This document shows positions 52,603 through 61,826 of a stretch of DNA of 64,000 nt, one piece after another. Position 1 is the stretch's first letter, and each line of letters begins with the position of its first letter. The DNA is from WTFY01 sp965220875 (lineage in GTDB: Bacteria > Pseudomonadota > Gammaproteobacteria > UBA4575), in the NCBI GenBank assembly GCA_965220875.1, contig OZ244849.1:868001-932000 (forward strand), written 5' to 3'. The notes below the pieces were generated by a model. The model was not told the DNA's origin. It saw nothing but the letters and a program-made list of their open reading frames with translations, and made no database searches. The position numbers and the translations under genes were made by a program.

Positions 52603-52919
52603 GTAGTAAATTCCTAGGTTATGGCGAAAAGATCAAGGGCTCGCGCCGTGTCACGCAGTACGACAGGAAGACACAACGGTGATGATCATGGTAACGCAGG
52701 GACAATCGGTTTTTCACTTGACCGCATTGTAATAAAAATATTCCTGCATATCATCTTTCAGGATCTTCAAATTCTGTACGAAAGCCCTGGTCTGCCGGTC
52801 TGCGTGGAAGGACATGAGCGGGCACAGGGTGAGCGCCATCGCCAAAACAAAAACCTGTCGGCAACAAAGGTACGATCAGCACTGTCGGGGCTGCAACTTC
52901 ATTCGGGCGGTACGGTGTC
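52603..52919. other. Intergenic region between the HU-like gene and metW
   Basis: About 320 bases without a recognisable gene; small open frames on both strands show no family features. It holds the HU-like gene promoter region and the end of the metXW transcript. No clear terminator was found. Confidence 0.45.
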
Positions 52920-53534
52920 TTATGAATTCGATTTGCTAAACCGGTAAATGGCGCTTTCACCCAGCAGGTTGGGGTACAAGCGGGTTTCCTTACCGGGTCG
53001 GAAAGCATGGCTTACGGCTGCGCGTTGCAGGATCCTGATTCCCCGTTCCCGGCAAAGATCTTCGAAATCCCGGATAGAGCATAGATGGATGTTGGGGGTA
53101 TCGTGCCACTCATGAGGGAGTGCTTTGGTGACGGGCATGTATCCACCAAATCCCAGTTGTAGGCGGTTTTTCCAGTAGGCGAAGTTTGGAAAGGTGACAA
53201 TCCCCTCCCGGCCGATGCGCAGCATCTCGTCCAGAAGCTTTCCAGGGTGCTGGATTGCCTGCAAAGTATGGGTCATGACGACATAGTCAAAGGAATTCTC
53301 ATCAAAAAATTCGGTAATTCCCTTGTCCAGGTTGGTCTGAATGACCGGTATCTCCCTGGCAATACACTGCTGGATATTACCGGTGTCGATTTCCAGGCCG
53401 TAACCAGTCACGCTGCGAGTCTGGCGCAGGTGTGTGAGAAGAGTGCCGTCCCCGCAGCCCAGGTCAAGAATGTGAGTGTCGGGGCGAATCCATTCGCATA
53501 TGATCTCAAGGTCAGGACGCAACGCAGTGTTCAT
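52920..53534 (-). CDS. metW: Methionine biosynthesis protein MetW
   Basis: The protein has 204 residues and has the SAM-methyltransferase fold: ILDLGCGDGTLL (about 19-30), then FDYVVMTHTLQAIQHP (about 84-99). MetW is cotranscribed with metX in many proteobacteria and supports homoserine acylation for methionine synthesis. Its start overlaps the metX stop by four bases (ATGA). Confidence 0.95.
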   Translation of the reverse strand: MNTALRPDLEIICEWIRPDTHILDLGCGDGTLLTHLRQTRSVTGYGLEIDTGNIQQCIAREIPVIQTNLDKGITEFFDENSFDYVVMTHTLQAIQHPGKLLDEMLRIGREGIVTFPNFAYWKNRLQLGFGGYMPVTKALPHEWHDTPNIHLCSIRDFEDLCRERGIRILQRAAVSHAFRPGKETRLYPNLLGESAIYRFSKSNS

Positions 53535-54667
53535 GTCTGCAGAGTATTCATGTAACAGCGCAGGGTGTCATGGTATTCCGGAATGGGGGTCAGAAACGCA
53601 TCGTGTCCGAGCTCGGCTTCAATCTCCACATAGCTGACTTTCTTCTTGGCTGCAATCAGTGCTCGTACTATCTCCCTTGAACGGGCAGATGAAAATCTCC
53701 AGTCACCAGTGAAGGACACTACCAGGAAGTCTGCGCAGGTATCACAGAATGCCAGAGACAGATCATTTCCCGAGTTGAGGGCAGGGTCGAAATAATCCAG
53801 CGCCTTGGTCATGATCAGGTAGGTATTCGCGTCGAACCGGTCCACAAAGGACTTTCCCTGGTAGCGAAGGTAGCTCTCGACCTGAAATTCCACGTCAAAG
53901 CCAAAATTGAGCTTGCCCTTGCGCAGGTCGCGCCCGAATTTTTCCCGCATGGCATGATCTGAAAGATAGGTAATGTGCCCTAGCATGCGTGCCAGCATGA
54001 GTCCCCGGCGCGGTGTCGTGTTGTGCTCATAGTAATGCCCCTGATGGAAATCGGGATCGGAAAATATGGCCTGTCGTGCGACTTCATTGAACGCGATGTT
54101 CTGGGCTGTGAGCTTGGGTGCGGCAGCGATTATGATTGCATGGCGTAACCTGTCTGGAAAGTCGATGGCCCACTGCATGACTTGCATGCCGCCCAGGCTT
54201 CCCCCGATCACCGCAGCCCACTGTTCTATGCCAAGCTCGTCTGCCAGATAGCTCTGGCTCATTACCCAGTCATGCACAGTAACCAATGGAAAATCTGGCC
54301 CGTAAGGTTTTTCCGTTTCTGGATTCTTGCTCATCGGGCCACTGCTGCCTTTGCAGCCTCCCAGGTTGTTAGGGGAGACGACAAAAAAACGATTGGTATC
54401 AAAAGGCTTCCCAGGGCCGATGCAATTGTCCCACCAGCCGGGTTTGCGGTCTTGTTTGCTGTGATAACCGGCAGCATGCTGATCGCCGGAAAGTGCATGG
54501 CAGATCAGCAAGGCGTTGCTGCGCGATGCATTCAGCTTTCCGTAGGTTTCATAGGCCAGCGTGAATTCAGGGAATGACCTGCCGCAGTCCAGTTCAAGAG
54601 ACCGTTTGATGGTCGTGTATCGAGTCTCGACGAGACCCACAGAATTTACAGGAATAGAGTCAGGCAC
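53531..54667 (-). CDS. metX: Homoserine O-acyltransferase MetX
   Basis: The protein has 378 residues of the alpha/beta-hydrolase fold. The nucleophile elbow is GGSLGGMQ (Ser about 147), the Asp lies in the FTGDWRFS region and the His in ELGHDAFL. MetX acylates homoserine with acetyl- or succinyl-CoA; in gammaproteobacteria MetX forms with MetW often use succinyl-CoA, which I cannot decide here. It heads metX-metW. Confidence 0.95.
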   Translation of the reverse strand: MPDSIPVNSVGLVETRYTTIKRSLELDCGRSFPEFTLAYETYGKLNASRSNALLICHALSGDQHAAGYHSKQDRKPGWWDNCIGPGKPFDTNRFFVVSPNNLGGCKGSSGPMSKNPETEKPYGPDFPLVTVHDWVMSQSYLADELGIEQWAAVIGGSLGGMQVMQWAIDFPDRLRHAIIIAAAPKLTAQNIAFNEVARQAIFSDPDFHQGHYYEHNTTPRRGLMLARMLGHITYLSDHAMREKFGRDLRKGKLNFGFDVEFQVESYLRYQGKSFVDRFDANTYLIMTKALDYFDPALNSGNDLSLAFCDTCADFLVVSFTGDWRFSSARSREIVRALIAAKKKVSYVEIEAELGHDAFLTPIPEYHDTLRCYMNTLQT

Positions 54668-54752
54668 CTTGTTGGCATGGGTAGTTTAGAAGACAAGTGT
54701 AATGAGAGCACGTGCGGCACACAAACTTCTGGTGGCAGTGAGACTGACCGGG

Positions 54753-55304
54753 TCACGGTGAATGCAGGAAGATTTTCACGCAGAATAGGGCGAGCAGCAC
54801 AACTGTAGTGGAGAAATCAAATACCCCTACCCTTGGGATCAGTCTCCTTGCAGGGCGCAGGACGGGTTCGGTGATTGACTGCAGAACTGAGACAAACGGG
54901 TTGTTATGTACGCGAACATGTGGTGCAAGCCAGCTAATCACGACCAGCGCGATAATCGCGAAGATATAGAGATTCAGTGCCAGATCGATGACTCCGAATA
55001 TCGCTGAGAAAATTAACGGTCCGGTTTCGAAGGTTTTTCCAGCGAAATAGCCGCGCAGTACCAGTTCTGCAAACTGGACCGCTATCATCAGGATCAGAGC
55101 CGAGGTATCCAGGCGTCTGAAATTTGGAATCCATTTGTGCAAAGGCCGTAAGGCCGGGTCTGTGATGGCCAGGATGGACTGGGAAAAGGGGTTGTAGTAA
55201 TTTGCATGGGTCAATCCCAGCAGCATACGAATCAATAGAGCGTAAATGTACAGGGTAAACAGAATATGGATCAGAAAATCAGCGATACTGAGTAATCCAG
55301 TCAT
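54753..55304 (-). CDS. yggT: YggT-family membrane protein
   Basis: The protein has 183 residues with two copies of the YGGT domain (about 1-80 and 95-180), each with two membrane helices and an N-P-F-S/V-x-x-x-x-x-I-T-(D/E)-P motif. Linked to membrane and osmotic or cell-division functions, without a firm role. It overlaps proC by four bases, the standard yggS-proC-yggT order. Confidence 0.93.
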   Translation of the reverse strand: MTGLLSIADFLIHILFTLYIYALLIRMLLGLTHANYYNPFSQSILAITDPALRPLHKWIPNFRRLDTSALILMIAVQFAELVLRGYFAGKTFETGPLIFSAIFGVIDLALNLYIFAIIALVVISWLAPHVRVHNNPFVSVLQSITEPVLRPARRLIPRVGVFDFSTTVVLLALFCVKIFLHSP

Positions 55305-56176
55305 GACTTACTTGCCTTGGTAGTGGAGTCCGGAGACATGATGGAGGTGGTCTCGGATAGCTGTCTGGCTCTCTGTTCGGCTCGTGAGATGGCGGCGCAA
55401 ATGGTTTTTTTGACCCCGTCCTGTTCCAGGACGTCAAGTGCAGCCTCGGTCGTGCCTCCTTTTGAGGTGACAGCCCGGCGAAGTTCGCCGGGATTCTGGT
55501 TGCTGTGTTTGATCAGCTTGGCTGCACCGGTAGCCGTGTGCGTGGTCAGCTGATACGCCTGGTCAGCGCTGAGCCCCAGTGACTGGGCCGCTTCCAGCAT
55601 GGATTCCATCAAGTAGAAAAAGTAGGCTGGACCGCTGCCAGACACGGCAGTTACGGCATCCAGCATGGATTCCTGTTGCAGCCACAGGGTCGACCCAACG
55701 CTGGCCAGAATAGCCTGTGCCAAGTCACGCTGTGTACCGGATACATCCTGACCGGCGTACAGGCCGGTGGTGCCTGCACGTACCAGGGCAGGTGTGTTTG
55801 GCATACAGCGCACGACGGGGAAAGAGCCTCCAAGACAGGCTTGTATATCCTGGACCGTCGTGCCCGCTGCGATGGAAATGACAAGTGGTCTTTCCGATTT
55901 GCAGTAAGTGGCGATGTCCCTGCATGCAAGACACACCACTTGCGGTTTCACTGCCAGCATGATGACTTGCACGGAGTTCGGATTTGGCCTTGGTTGCGGG
56001 CAGATATGGCACAGAGGGAATAGCTTTCTCAGTTTTTCGCACACGGAGGGATCAGTGTCGATCACTGTGATTTGCCCGGATGTCCACCCTCCTTCCAGCA
56101 GCCCTCCAACCAGTGCCTGGCCCATATTGCCACCACCAAAAAAAACTATGTTCGTGTTCTCTTTATGTTCATTCAT
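55301..56176 (-). CDS. proC: Pyrroline-5-carboxylate reductase ProC
   Basis: The protein has 291 residues. The N-terminal NADPH-binding GGGNMGQALVGGL (about 14-26) and the family signature near VTSKGGTTEAALDVLEQ (about 242-258) are present. It catalyses the last step of proline synthesis. It follows yggS immediately and is coupled to yggT by overlap. Confidence 0.96.
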   Translation of the reverse strand: MNEHKENTNIVFFGGGNMGQALVGGLLEGGWTSGQITVIDTDPSVCEKLRKLFPLCHICPQPRPNPNSVQVIMLAVKPQVVCLACRDIATYCKSERPLVISIAAGTTVQDIQACLGGSFPVVRCMPNTPALVRAGTTGLYAGQDVSGTQRDLAQAILASVGSTLWLQQESMLDAVTAVSGSGPAYFFYLMESMLEAAQSLGLSADQAYQLTTHTATGAAKLIKHSNQNPGELRRAVTSKGGTTEAALDVLEQDGVKKTICAAISRAEQRARQLSETTSIMSPDSTTKASKS

Positions 56177-56869
56177 TTACTTGGATTTCCGTGCGCCAAA
56201 AATTGCAGTGCCGACGCGGACGATAGTCGCGCCTTCGGCGATTGCAGCCTCCAGATCGCCGCTCATACCCATTGACAAGGTATCCAGCCTGAATCCTGAC
56301 CGGTTGAGTTTTTCCAGCAGGTTCCGTAGTTGCGCAAAGCGCCGGCGTTGCTGAATAGTATCATTACTGGGCCCAGGGATCGTCATCAGCCCGCGCAATT
56401 TCAGATTGGGAAGATCCTGCAGGGTAGCCGCCAGCTCATGTACCTGTTCAATGCGCATCCCGGATTTTGAGTCCTCGTGATCAAGGTTTACTTGGATGCA
56501 GGCCTGAATTGGAGGCAGGTGAGCCGGGCGTTGGACATTCAGGCGTTCTGCAACAATCAGCCGCTCGATACTGTGCACCCAGCTGAAATTCGCAGCTATC
56601 TGACGGGTCTTGTTTTTCTGGATAGGGCCGATGAAGTGCCAGCACAGGTTTCTGCCTTCGAGCAGGTTGATTTTTCCCAGTGCTTCCTGCAGGTAGTTTT
56701 CACCAAAATCACACTGCCCTGTTCGTGCGGCGCTCATGATTTCGTCAACCGGTTTCTGCTTGCTAACTGCCAGCAGGCGTACGCTGCCAGGGACACGCTG
56801 ATACCTGGTTTCAAGTTCACGGATCATTGTTCTGACCTTCTCAAGGCGTGAGCCGGCCTGAGAATTCAT
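56177..56869 (-). CDS. yggS: PLP-binding protein YggS
   Basis: The protein has 230 residues with the PLP-lysine motif LLAVSKQKP (about 31-39), the FGENYLQEA motif and the C-terminal LSMGMSGDLEAAI. It maintains pyridoxal phosphate balance. The frame is open far upstream, but the ATG at 56869 gives the usual length and start. It follows pyrK by about 130 bases. Confidence 0.94.
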   Translation of the reverse strand: MNSQAGSRLEKVRTMIRELETRYQRVPGSVRLLAVSKQKPVDEIMSAARTGQCDFGENYLQEALGKINLLEGRNLCWHFIGPIQKNKTRQIAANFSWVHSIERLIVAERLNVQRPAHLPPIQACIQVNLDHEDSKSGMRIEQVHELAATLQDLPNLKLRGLMTIPGPSNDTIQQRRRFAQLRNLLEKLNRSGFRLDTLSMGMSGDLEAAIAEGATIVRVGTAIFGARKSK

Positions 56870-56997
56870 GGGCACCGAGACCTTTGGCTGTGAGGCATGA
56901 TTAAGCGCTGCGGTACTTCGTGGCGGTTCACGCGTGATGGTTCCGGCATCTTTGTGTACATACTGGCCAGCCTGGCAGACAAGAGCATCCCATTCAG

Positions 56998-57867
56998 TCA
57001 GAATATGCTGGTTGCATCGAATACGGGGCCGTCCACGCATACCCGCTTCATCGCCACGATACGGCCCTTTTCCCTGTACGGCACGACACAGCCCGCACAG
57101 CCGCCCACTGCACATGCCATGAACTCTTCCAGGCAAACCTGGCAGGGTAGCCCATATTGCCTGCAGAAGGCTGCAACGGCTTCGAGCATCCGCACAGGTC
57201 CGCAGGCAAATACCTGTACGCCCCGCCTGGTAGAATGATCCAGCCTCTGGAACCAGAGTTCAGCCAGCTCGTGTACGAAGCCGGTGTAGCAGCCCGGATA
57301 GCCCTGCAGGCTTGTCAGGCGTGAGGCAATGCCCCAGTCATCCAGCAGGGGCATTGCCGCGATGACGTCCTTCGGCATGTCCGGCACCAGGATCTTGGAT
57401 GGACGAGTGGGAAATGGGAAAGGAATTTCCGAGCCCATGATCACCAGGGGTTGAAGTCCTGATTTCTCCTTCAGGGTCTCCGCCATGAAAATCATGGGAG
57501 GGATGCCCACACCGCCGCCAAGCAGTAACGGATGAGTTGTATTGTCATGCAGGCCAAAACTGTTCCCGACGGGTCCCAGGCATTGCAGCCTGTCTCCGGG
57601 TCTGCGCAGGGCCAGTTCGGAGCTTCCTACCCCTACGGTCTTGAACAGGACCTGGATGCAGCCTGTGTCGGCATTGCTGCGCATGATGGAAAAAGGCCGC
57701 CGCATGGCATGTTGGGAGTCGCATTGCAGGTGCACGAAGTTGCCGGGCGCTGCATGCTGCGCGCAGCCAGGTGCTTCCAGCGTGATGATGAACTGCTGTG
57801 CAGCCAGCGTTTCATGGTGGGTCACGCCGGCACGTTCCTCAAAGATGGGGTGTTGCCGAATTTTCAC
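56998..57867 (-). CDS. pyrK: Dihydroorotate dehydrogenase electron-transfer subunit, PyrK-like
   Basis: The protein has 289 residues: an FAD domain with RRPFSIM (about 56-62), an NAD domain with LLLGGGVGIPPM, and the C-terminal 2Fe-2S site formed by Cys in EEFMACAVGGCAGCVVPY and VCVDGP. PyrK normally passes electrons from NADH to a class 1B PyrD. Many gammaproteobacteria use the quinone-dependent class 2 enzyme instead; no pyrD is in the window, so its partner is unclear. It lies 27 bases after pyrC'. Confidence 0.88.
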   Translation of the reverse strand: MKIRQHPIFEERAGVTHHETLAAQQFIITLEAPGCAQHAAPGNFVHLQCDSQHAMRRPFSIMRSNADTGCIQVLFKTVGVGSSELALRRPGDRLQCLGPVGNSFGLHDNTTHPLLLGGGVGIPPMIFMAETLKEKSGLQPLVIMGSEIPFPFPTRPSKILVPDMPKDVIAAMPLLDDWGIASRLTSLQGYPGCYTGFVHELAELWFQRLDHSTRRGVQVFACGPVRMLEAVAAFCRQYGLPCQVCLEEFMACAVGGCAGCVVPYREKGRIVAMKRVCVDGPVFDATSIF

Positions 57868-57894
57868 GCCTGCATGGTGACTGGAACTGATCGT

Positions 57895-59178
57895 TCAATC
57901 GGTTTCGAGCTGGAACACTGGATTGCCCCCCAGGATTGTATGCGTGACCCTGCCTTTGAGCCGGTGATCCAGCAAGGGCGTGTTTTTGCCACGGCTAAGC
58001 AGGTTGTCATGGCTCAGGACCCAGGTCTGTTCGGGATCCACAACACAGGCATCGGCATGTCCTCCCACGGACAGCTTCCCTGCAGGAATTCCAAGGATTT
58101 CTGCGGGTTGCTGAGTAATGCGCCGGACAGCTTCTGCCAGGCTGAGGATATTCTCATGTACCAGTTGCAGGGTCTTGGGCAGCAGGGTTTCCAGGGTAGA
58201 GCACCCTGGTGCAGTAGATTGAAAGGGAGCAAGCTTGGCTTCGATTTCGTGAGGTTGGTGGTCGGCACAGATCGCCGACAGCGTGCCTTCGCATACCCCA
58301 ATGCGCAAGCCCTCGCGATCAGCCTTCGTGCGGTAGGGAGGCAGGTTATGGCAAAGTCCGTCAAAATCCCGGATGTCCTGATCGGTCAGGTGCAGGTGCA
58401 GAATGCTGGTGTCCGCAGTGATAGGAAGCCTGTCCTGCCGGGCCCGGGCGATCATGTTGACTGCACGCAGTGTCGATATGCGGCAGAAGTGTGTTCGCAC
58501 ATTCAGTTCCTCGATCAAGGCAAGGTGAAACGCCAGGGCAGCAGTCTCTGCCGCTGCCGGGATACCTGGAAGCCCCAGTCTCAGGCTGGTCAGTCCCTCA
58601 TGCACGCAGCCAAGATTGGCAAGATCGTGGTCCAGTGGGTAGGTGAACACTGTCAGGGCCTGGCTGGATGCATATTCCAGCGCACGGCGCAGTACCAGTG
58701 AGCTTTTGAGGGGATGCAGAACATTGGTGACTCCGACACACCCGGCTGCTTTCAAAGCGGCCATTTCACTCAGACTTTCACCTTTCAGACCCTTCGTCAA
58801 TGCTCCGATCACGTGCACGTTGCAGTGCCCACTGTCCTGTGAAAGCTGCTGAATCAGTTCCACCTGTGCCGGGGAGTCCACGACGGGGTTCGTTGTGGGG
58901 AGGCAGGCGAGGCTCGTGACACCGGATGCCGCTGCTGCCTTTGTTTCGGTTCGTATGGTGGCCTTGTGTTCCTGTCCAGGCTGACGCAGGCTCGCAGACA
59001 GTTCAACCAGCCCCGGCAGGACCAGTCTGCCCGAGGCGTTGATGGTCAGGTCGGCTTGCCAGGCCGCAGGCGGCTTGCTGATTGCAACCACCTTTCCGTC
59101 TGCGATGAAGACATCCGCAATCTGGTCGATATCATTCGCAGGGTCGACAAGATGACCGTTCAGGATTTCAAGTTTCAT
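57895..59178 (-). CDS. pyrC: Dihydroorotase-like subunit PyrC' (probably non-catalytic)
   Basis: The protein has 427 residues and follows the dihydroorotase/amidohydrolase length and pattern. However the DxHxHxR metal motif of the first strand is replaced by V-E-L-S-A-S-L-R (about residues 59-66), so the zinc-binding His pair is missing. This is the feature of PyrC' (PyrX) subunits that only support PyrB in pseudomonads and relatives. The start overlaps pyrB by 11 bases. A separate active dihydroorotase must exist elsewhere. Confidence 0.93.
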   Translation of the reverse strand: MKLEILNGHLVDPANDIDQIADVFIADGKVVAISKPPAAWQADLTINASGRLVLPGLVELSASLRQPGQEHKATIRTETKAAAASGVTSLACLPTTNPVVDSPAQVELIQQLSQDSGHCNVHVIGALTKGLKGESLSEMAALKAAGCVGVTNVLHPLKSSLVLRRALEYASSQALTVFTYPLDHDLANLGCVHEGLTSLRLGLPGIPAAAETAALAFHLALIEELNVRTHFCRISTLRAVNMIARARQDRLPITADTSILHLHLTDQDIRDFDGLCHNLPPYRTKADREGLRIGVCEGTLSAICADHQPHEIEAKLAPFQSTAPGCSTLETLLPKTLQLVHENILSLAEAVRRITQQPAEILGIPAGKLSVGGHADACVVDPEQTWVLSHDNLLSRGKNTPLLDHRLKGRVTHTILGGNPVFQLETD

Positions 59179-60109
59179 GGCTGACTTTGCGGTCACTTGT
59201 GCTGATGGCAATTGACAGGATGGCCATGCGTACGGCAATCCCGTATTTGACCTGCTGAAGGATCACTGACTGGGGGCCGTCAGCAACTTCAGAGCTGATC
59301 TCCACACCGCGGTTAATGGGGCCGGGATGCATGACAATCGCTTTCGGACTGGCAAGAGCCAAGCGTTCCGGCGTCAGCCCGTAGAGCTGAAAATATTCAT
59401 GCTCACTCGGGATAAAGGCCCCCTGCATACGTTCCCTTTGCAGCCGCAACATGATAATCACATCCACATCACGAAGCCCCTGCCTGCAGTTCTGGAAAAC
59501 CTGTACACCCAACTGTTCAACGTTTGCAGGCAGCAAGGTGCGCGGGGCAATCACGCGGATTTCCCGGGTACCTAGGATGTTCAGTGCCTTGATCTGGGAC
59601 CGTGCTACGCGTGAATGCAGGATATCCCCGACGATGGCCACGCGCAGTCTCGAAAATTCCTGCAGATGCTCCCGGATCGTGAAGGCATCCAGCAGGGCCT
59701 GGGTTGGATGGGCATGCCGGCCGTCCCCTGCATTGATGATACTGACGTGGGGCGCAACATGCTTTGCAATGAAATCCGCGGCTCCGCTTTCAGGGTGCCT
59801 GACAATGAAAATGTCCGTATTCATGGCTTCAAGGCTGAACAGGGTATCCAGCAAACTTTCACCCTTGACGGTTGCAGAAGTGGCGATACTGATATTCAGG
59901 ACGTCGGCTGAAAGGCGCTTGGCTGCCAGTTCAAAAGTCGTTCGGGTTCGTGTGCTGGGTTCAAAAAAAAGGTTTACGATAGTCTTGCCGCGCAACAGAG
60001 GCACTTTCTTTACAGTCTGGCCATCCACACTGGTGAACGATTTGGCGGTGTCAAGAATATGAGTCAGTTCTGCCTGGTTGAGTTTGCCGATGTCCAAAAA
60101 ATGTCTCAT
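59168..60109 (-). CDS. pyrB: Aspartate carbamoyltransferase catalytic subunit PyrB
   Basis: The protein has 313 residues. The carbamoyl phosphate-binding FFEPSTRTRTTFE (about 48-60), the HPTQALLD motif and the HPGPINRGVE motif (about 265-274) are intact. It makes carbamoyl aspartate in pyrimidine synthesis, probably as a PyrB-PyrC' complex given the overlapping genes. It follows pyrR by six bases. Confidence 0.96.
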   Translation of the reverse strand: MRHFLDIGKLNQAELTHILDTAKSFTSVDGQTVKKVPLLRGKTIVNLFFEPSTRTRTTFELAAKRLSADVLNISIATSATVKGESLLDTLFSLEAMNTDIFIVRHPESGAADFIAKHVAPHVSIINAGDGRHAHPTQALLDAFTIREHLQEFSRLRVAIVGDILHSRVARSQIKALNILGTREIRVIAPRTLLPANVEQLGVQVFQNCRQGLRDVDVIIMLRLQRERMQGAFIPSEHEYFQLYGLTPERLALASPKAIVMHPGPINRGVEISSEVADGPQSVILQQVKYGIAVRMAILSIAISTSDRKVSHET

Positions 60110-60115
60110 GCGGGC

Positions 60116-60613
60116 TCAGTCTAAAATCTCAAGAACGATCGGCTCAGGGCCACTGAGTTGAACGTGTTGCCTGGCGTCCAGAGTCAGCGTTACACCTACA
60201 ATGTCTGCCTGAATTGGCAATTCCCTTCCGTTCCTCTCTACCAGGATGGCGAGACTGACGGATGCGGGGCGGCCATAGTCGAAAATTTCGTTCAAGGCTG
60301 CACGCACCGTGCGTCCGGTATACAGTACATCATCAATCAGGATGATGTCCCTGTCCGTTACGTTCAGAGGCAGGTGAGAGGGTTTCACCGTAGGCTGGAT
60401 ACCTGCACGGCTGAAGTCATCCCGGTAAAACGTGATATCGAGTACTCCGAGCTCATCTTTGATTTCCAGCATGGCCTTGAGCTGCTCTGCTACCCATACA
60501 CCACCCGTGCGAATACCGACCAGGAGGGGCTGGCTGATGCCCCGTTCGTTCATGAATGCACTCAGGTCATGGCCCAGCTTGTCAACCAGTTGCTGGGCAT
60601 CCAGGACAGTCAT
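60116..60613 (-). CDS. pyrR: Pyrimidine regulatory protein/uracil phosphoribosyltransferase PyrR
   Basis: The protein has 165 residues of PRTase fold with VGIRTGGVWVAEQL and the PRPP loop IILIDDVLYTGRTVRAAL (about 94-111). It salvages uracil and, in Gram-positives, attenuates pyr genes. The ATG at 60613 overlaps the ruvX stop (ATGA), and an in-frame upstream start lies inside ruvX. Confidence 0.95.
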   Translation of the reverse strand: MTVLDAQQLVDKLGHDLSAFMNERGISQPLLVGIRTGGVWVAEQLKAMLEIKDELGVLDITFYRDDFSRAGIQPTVKPSHLPLNVTDRDIILIDDVLYTGRTVRAALNEIFDYGRPASVSLAILVERNGRELPIQADIVGVTLTLDARQHVQLSGPEPIVLEILD

Positions 60614-61056
60614 GCGGTCACGGCTGTGCAGGGGTCTGCATGACATGCAAACCAGGACTGTAAAATGATGGCGGCTGCGGCCTTGTCAATGTCTGACTTG
60701 CTAATTTTCCTGCGCCGGCCCTGCTTGCGCAATTCCCTGAGCAGTTCATAGGCGCGAGAAGAGGACCCGGATTCATCGACTGTTTCCACAGGTAGCCGAT
60801 AACGCGTATTCAGGTCCCTGCAAAATCTCGCGATGTGCCGCTTGATCAGACCGTCATGCTGGGTGTCATGCTCTACACGGCCCACTACCAGCATACGGGG
60901 TGTCCATTGTTGGACGATCTCGTCGATTTTGTTCCAGGGAATGCCGGATGCCGGTACGACCAGGGTCGCCAAAGGATTTGCAGTACCGATATCGGTTACG
61001 CCAACTGCTACCCCGATCCTGCTTTCTCCATAGTCGAAACCGATCACGCTGCCCAT
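60610..61056 (-). CDS. ruvX: Holliday junction resolvase-like protein RuvX (YqgF)
   Basis: The protein has 148 residues of RNase H fold: VIGFDYGESRIGVA (Asp7 region), DESGSSSRAYELL and DKAAAAIILQSW at the C-terminus. It acts on 16S rRNA 5'-end processing and on DNA junctions in the family. Located in the usual yqgE-ruvX-pyrR order. Confidence 0.95.
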   Translation of the reverse strand: MGSVIGFDYGESRIGVAVGVTDIGTANPLATLVVPASGIPWNKIDEIVQQWTPRMLVVGRVEHDTQHDGLIKRHIARFCRDLNTRYRLPVETVDESGSSSRAYELLRELRKQGRRRKISKSDIDKAAAAIILQSWFACHADPCTAVTA

Positions 61057-61110
61057 AAATGATATCCCGTTGTGCGGCGTACCATTGCAGGCGGATGTTT
61101 GTACGGGTAC

Positions 61111-61671
61111 TTATGCATGGCCGGCCTCATTTGAAATCAGATGCAAATCTATACCCAACTTGCTGGCTGCTGTCTGCCAGCGTTTTTCGACAGGTGTCTC
61201 GAAGAGGATCTTCGGCTGGTACGGGACCGTCAGCCAGGCATTGTCGGCAAGTTCCTGTTCCAGTTGCCCGGGACCCCAGCCTGCATACCCAAGTGCCACG
61301 ATTGCATTCTCGGGTCCGGTACCGCGGCCGATATCCAGCAGAATGTCTTCCGATGTGGTCAGCTTGAGGTCATCGTCAATCGTGTAGGTGGATTTCCAGT
61401 TCCGGTCCGAATCGTGCAGGATGAATCCCCTGTTGGAATGCACGGGTCCACCGGCGTACACCGGGTCACGGTTGGAAGTCATCTGGTCATCAGTTTCCAC
61501 GTCCAGGTAACTGATCAGCTCTTCAATGCACAGGGTGATCGGCTGGTTTACGACGATGCCCATAGCCCCATTCCGGTTGTGTTCGCAAATCAAGGTCACG
61601 GTACGGGAGAAATTCGGGTCATGCAGGGAAGGCATGGCAACGAGCATGTGCTTGGTGAGATATTCTGACAT
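61111..61671 (-). CDS. yqgE: UPF0301 protein YqgE
   Basis: The protein has 186 residues with the family start L-T-x-H-M-L-V-A-M-P-S-L, then NGAMGIVVNQP and VYAGGPVHSNRGFILH, and LGYAGWGPGQLEQEL. The function is unknown, though it is a conserved neighbour of ruvX and gshB. It lies 54 bases before ruvX. Confidence 0.95.
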   Translation of the reverse strand: MSEYLTKHMLVAMPSLHDPNFSRTVTLICEHNRNGAMGIVVNQPITLCIEELISYLDVETDDQMTSNRDPVYAGGPVHSNRGFILHDSDRNWKSTYTIDDDLKLTTSEDILLDIGRGTGPENAIVALGYAGWGPGQLEQELADNAWLTVPYQPKILFETPVEKRWQTAASKLGIDLHLISNEAGHA

Positions 61672-61826
61672 GTCTGTACCTAGTCAAGTAGCAGGATGTC
61701 TGCCCTGAAACTGCCTGTCAAGTCTCATCAATATACAGCAGTTATCGTTCATTTTTCAGGAAATGATGAATTTGGAACAATTTTATCGCGAACCACATCC
61801 AAATGCCCTGTGCAAAAGCACAGTAC

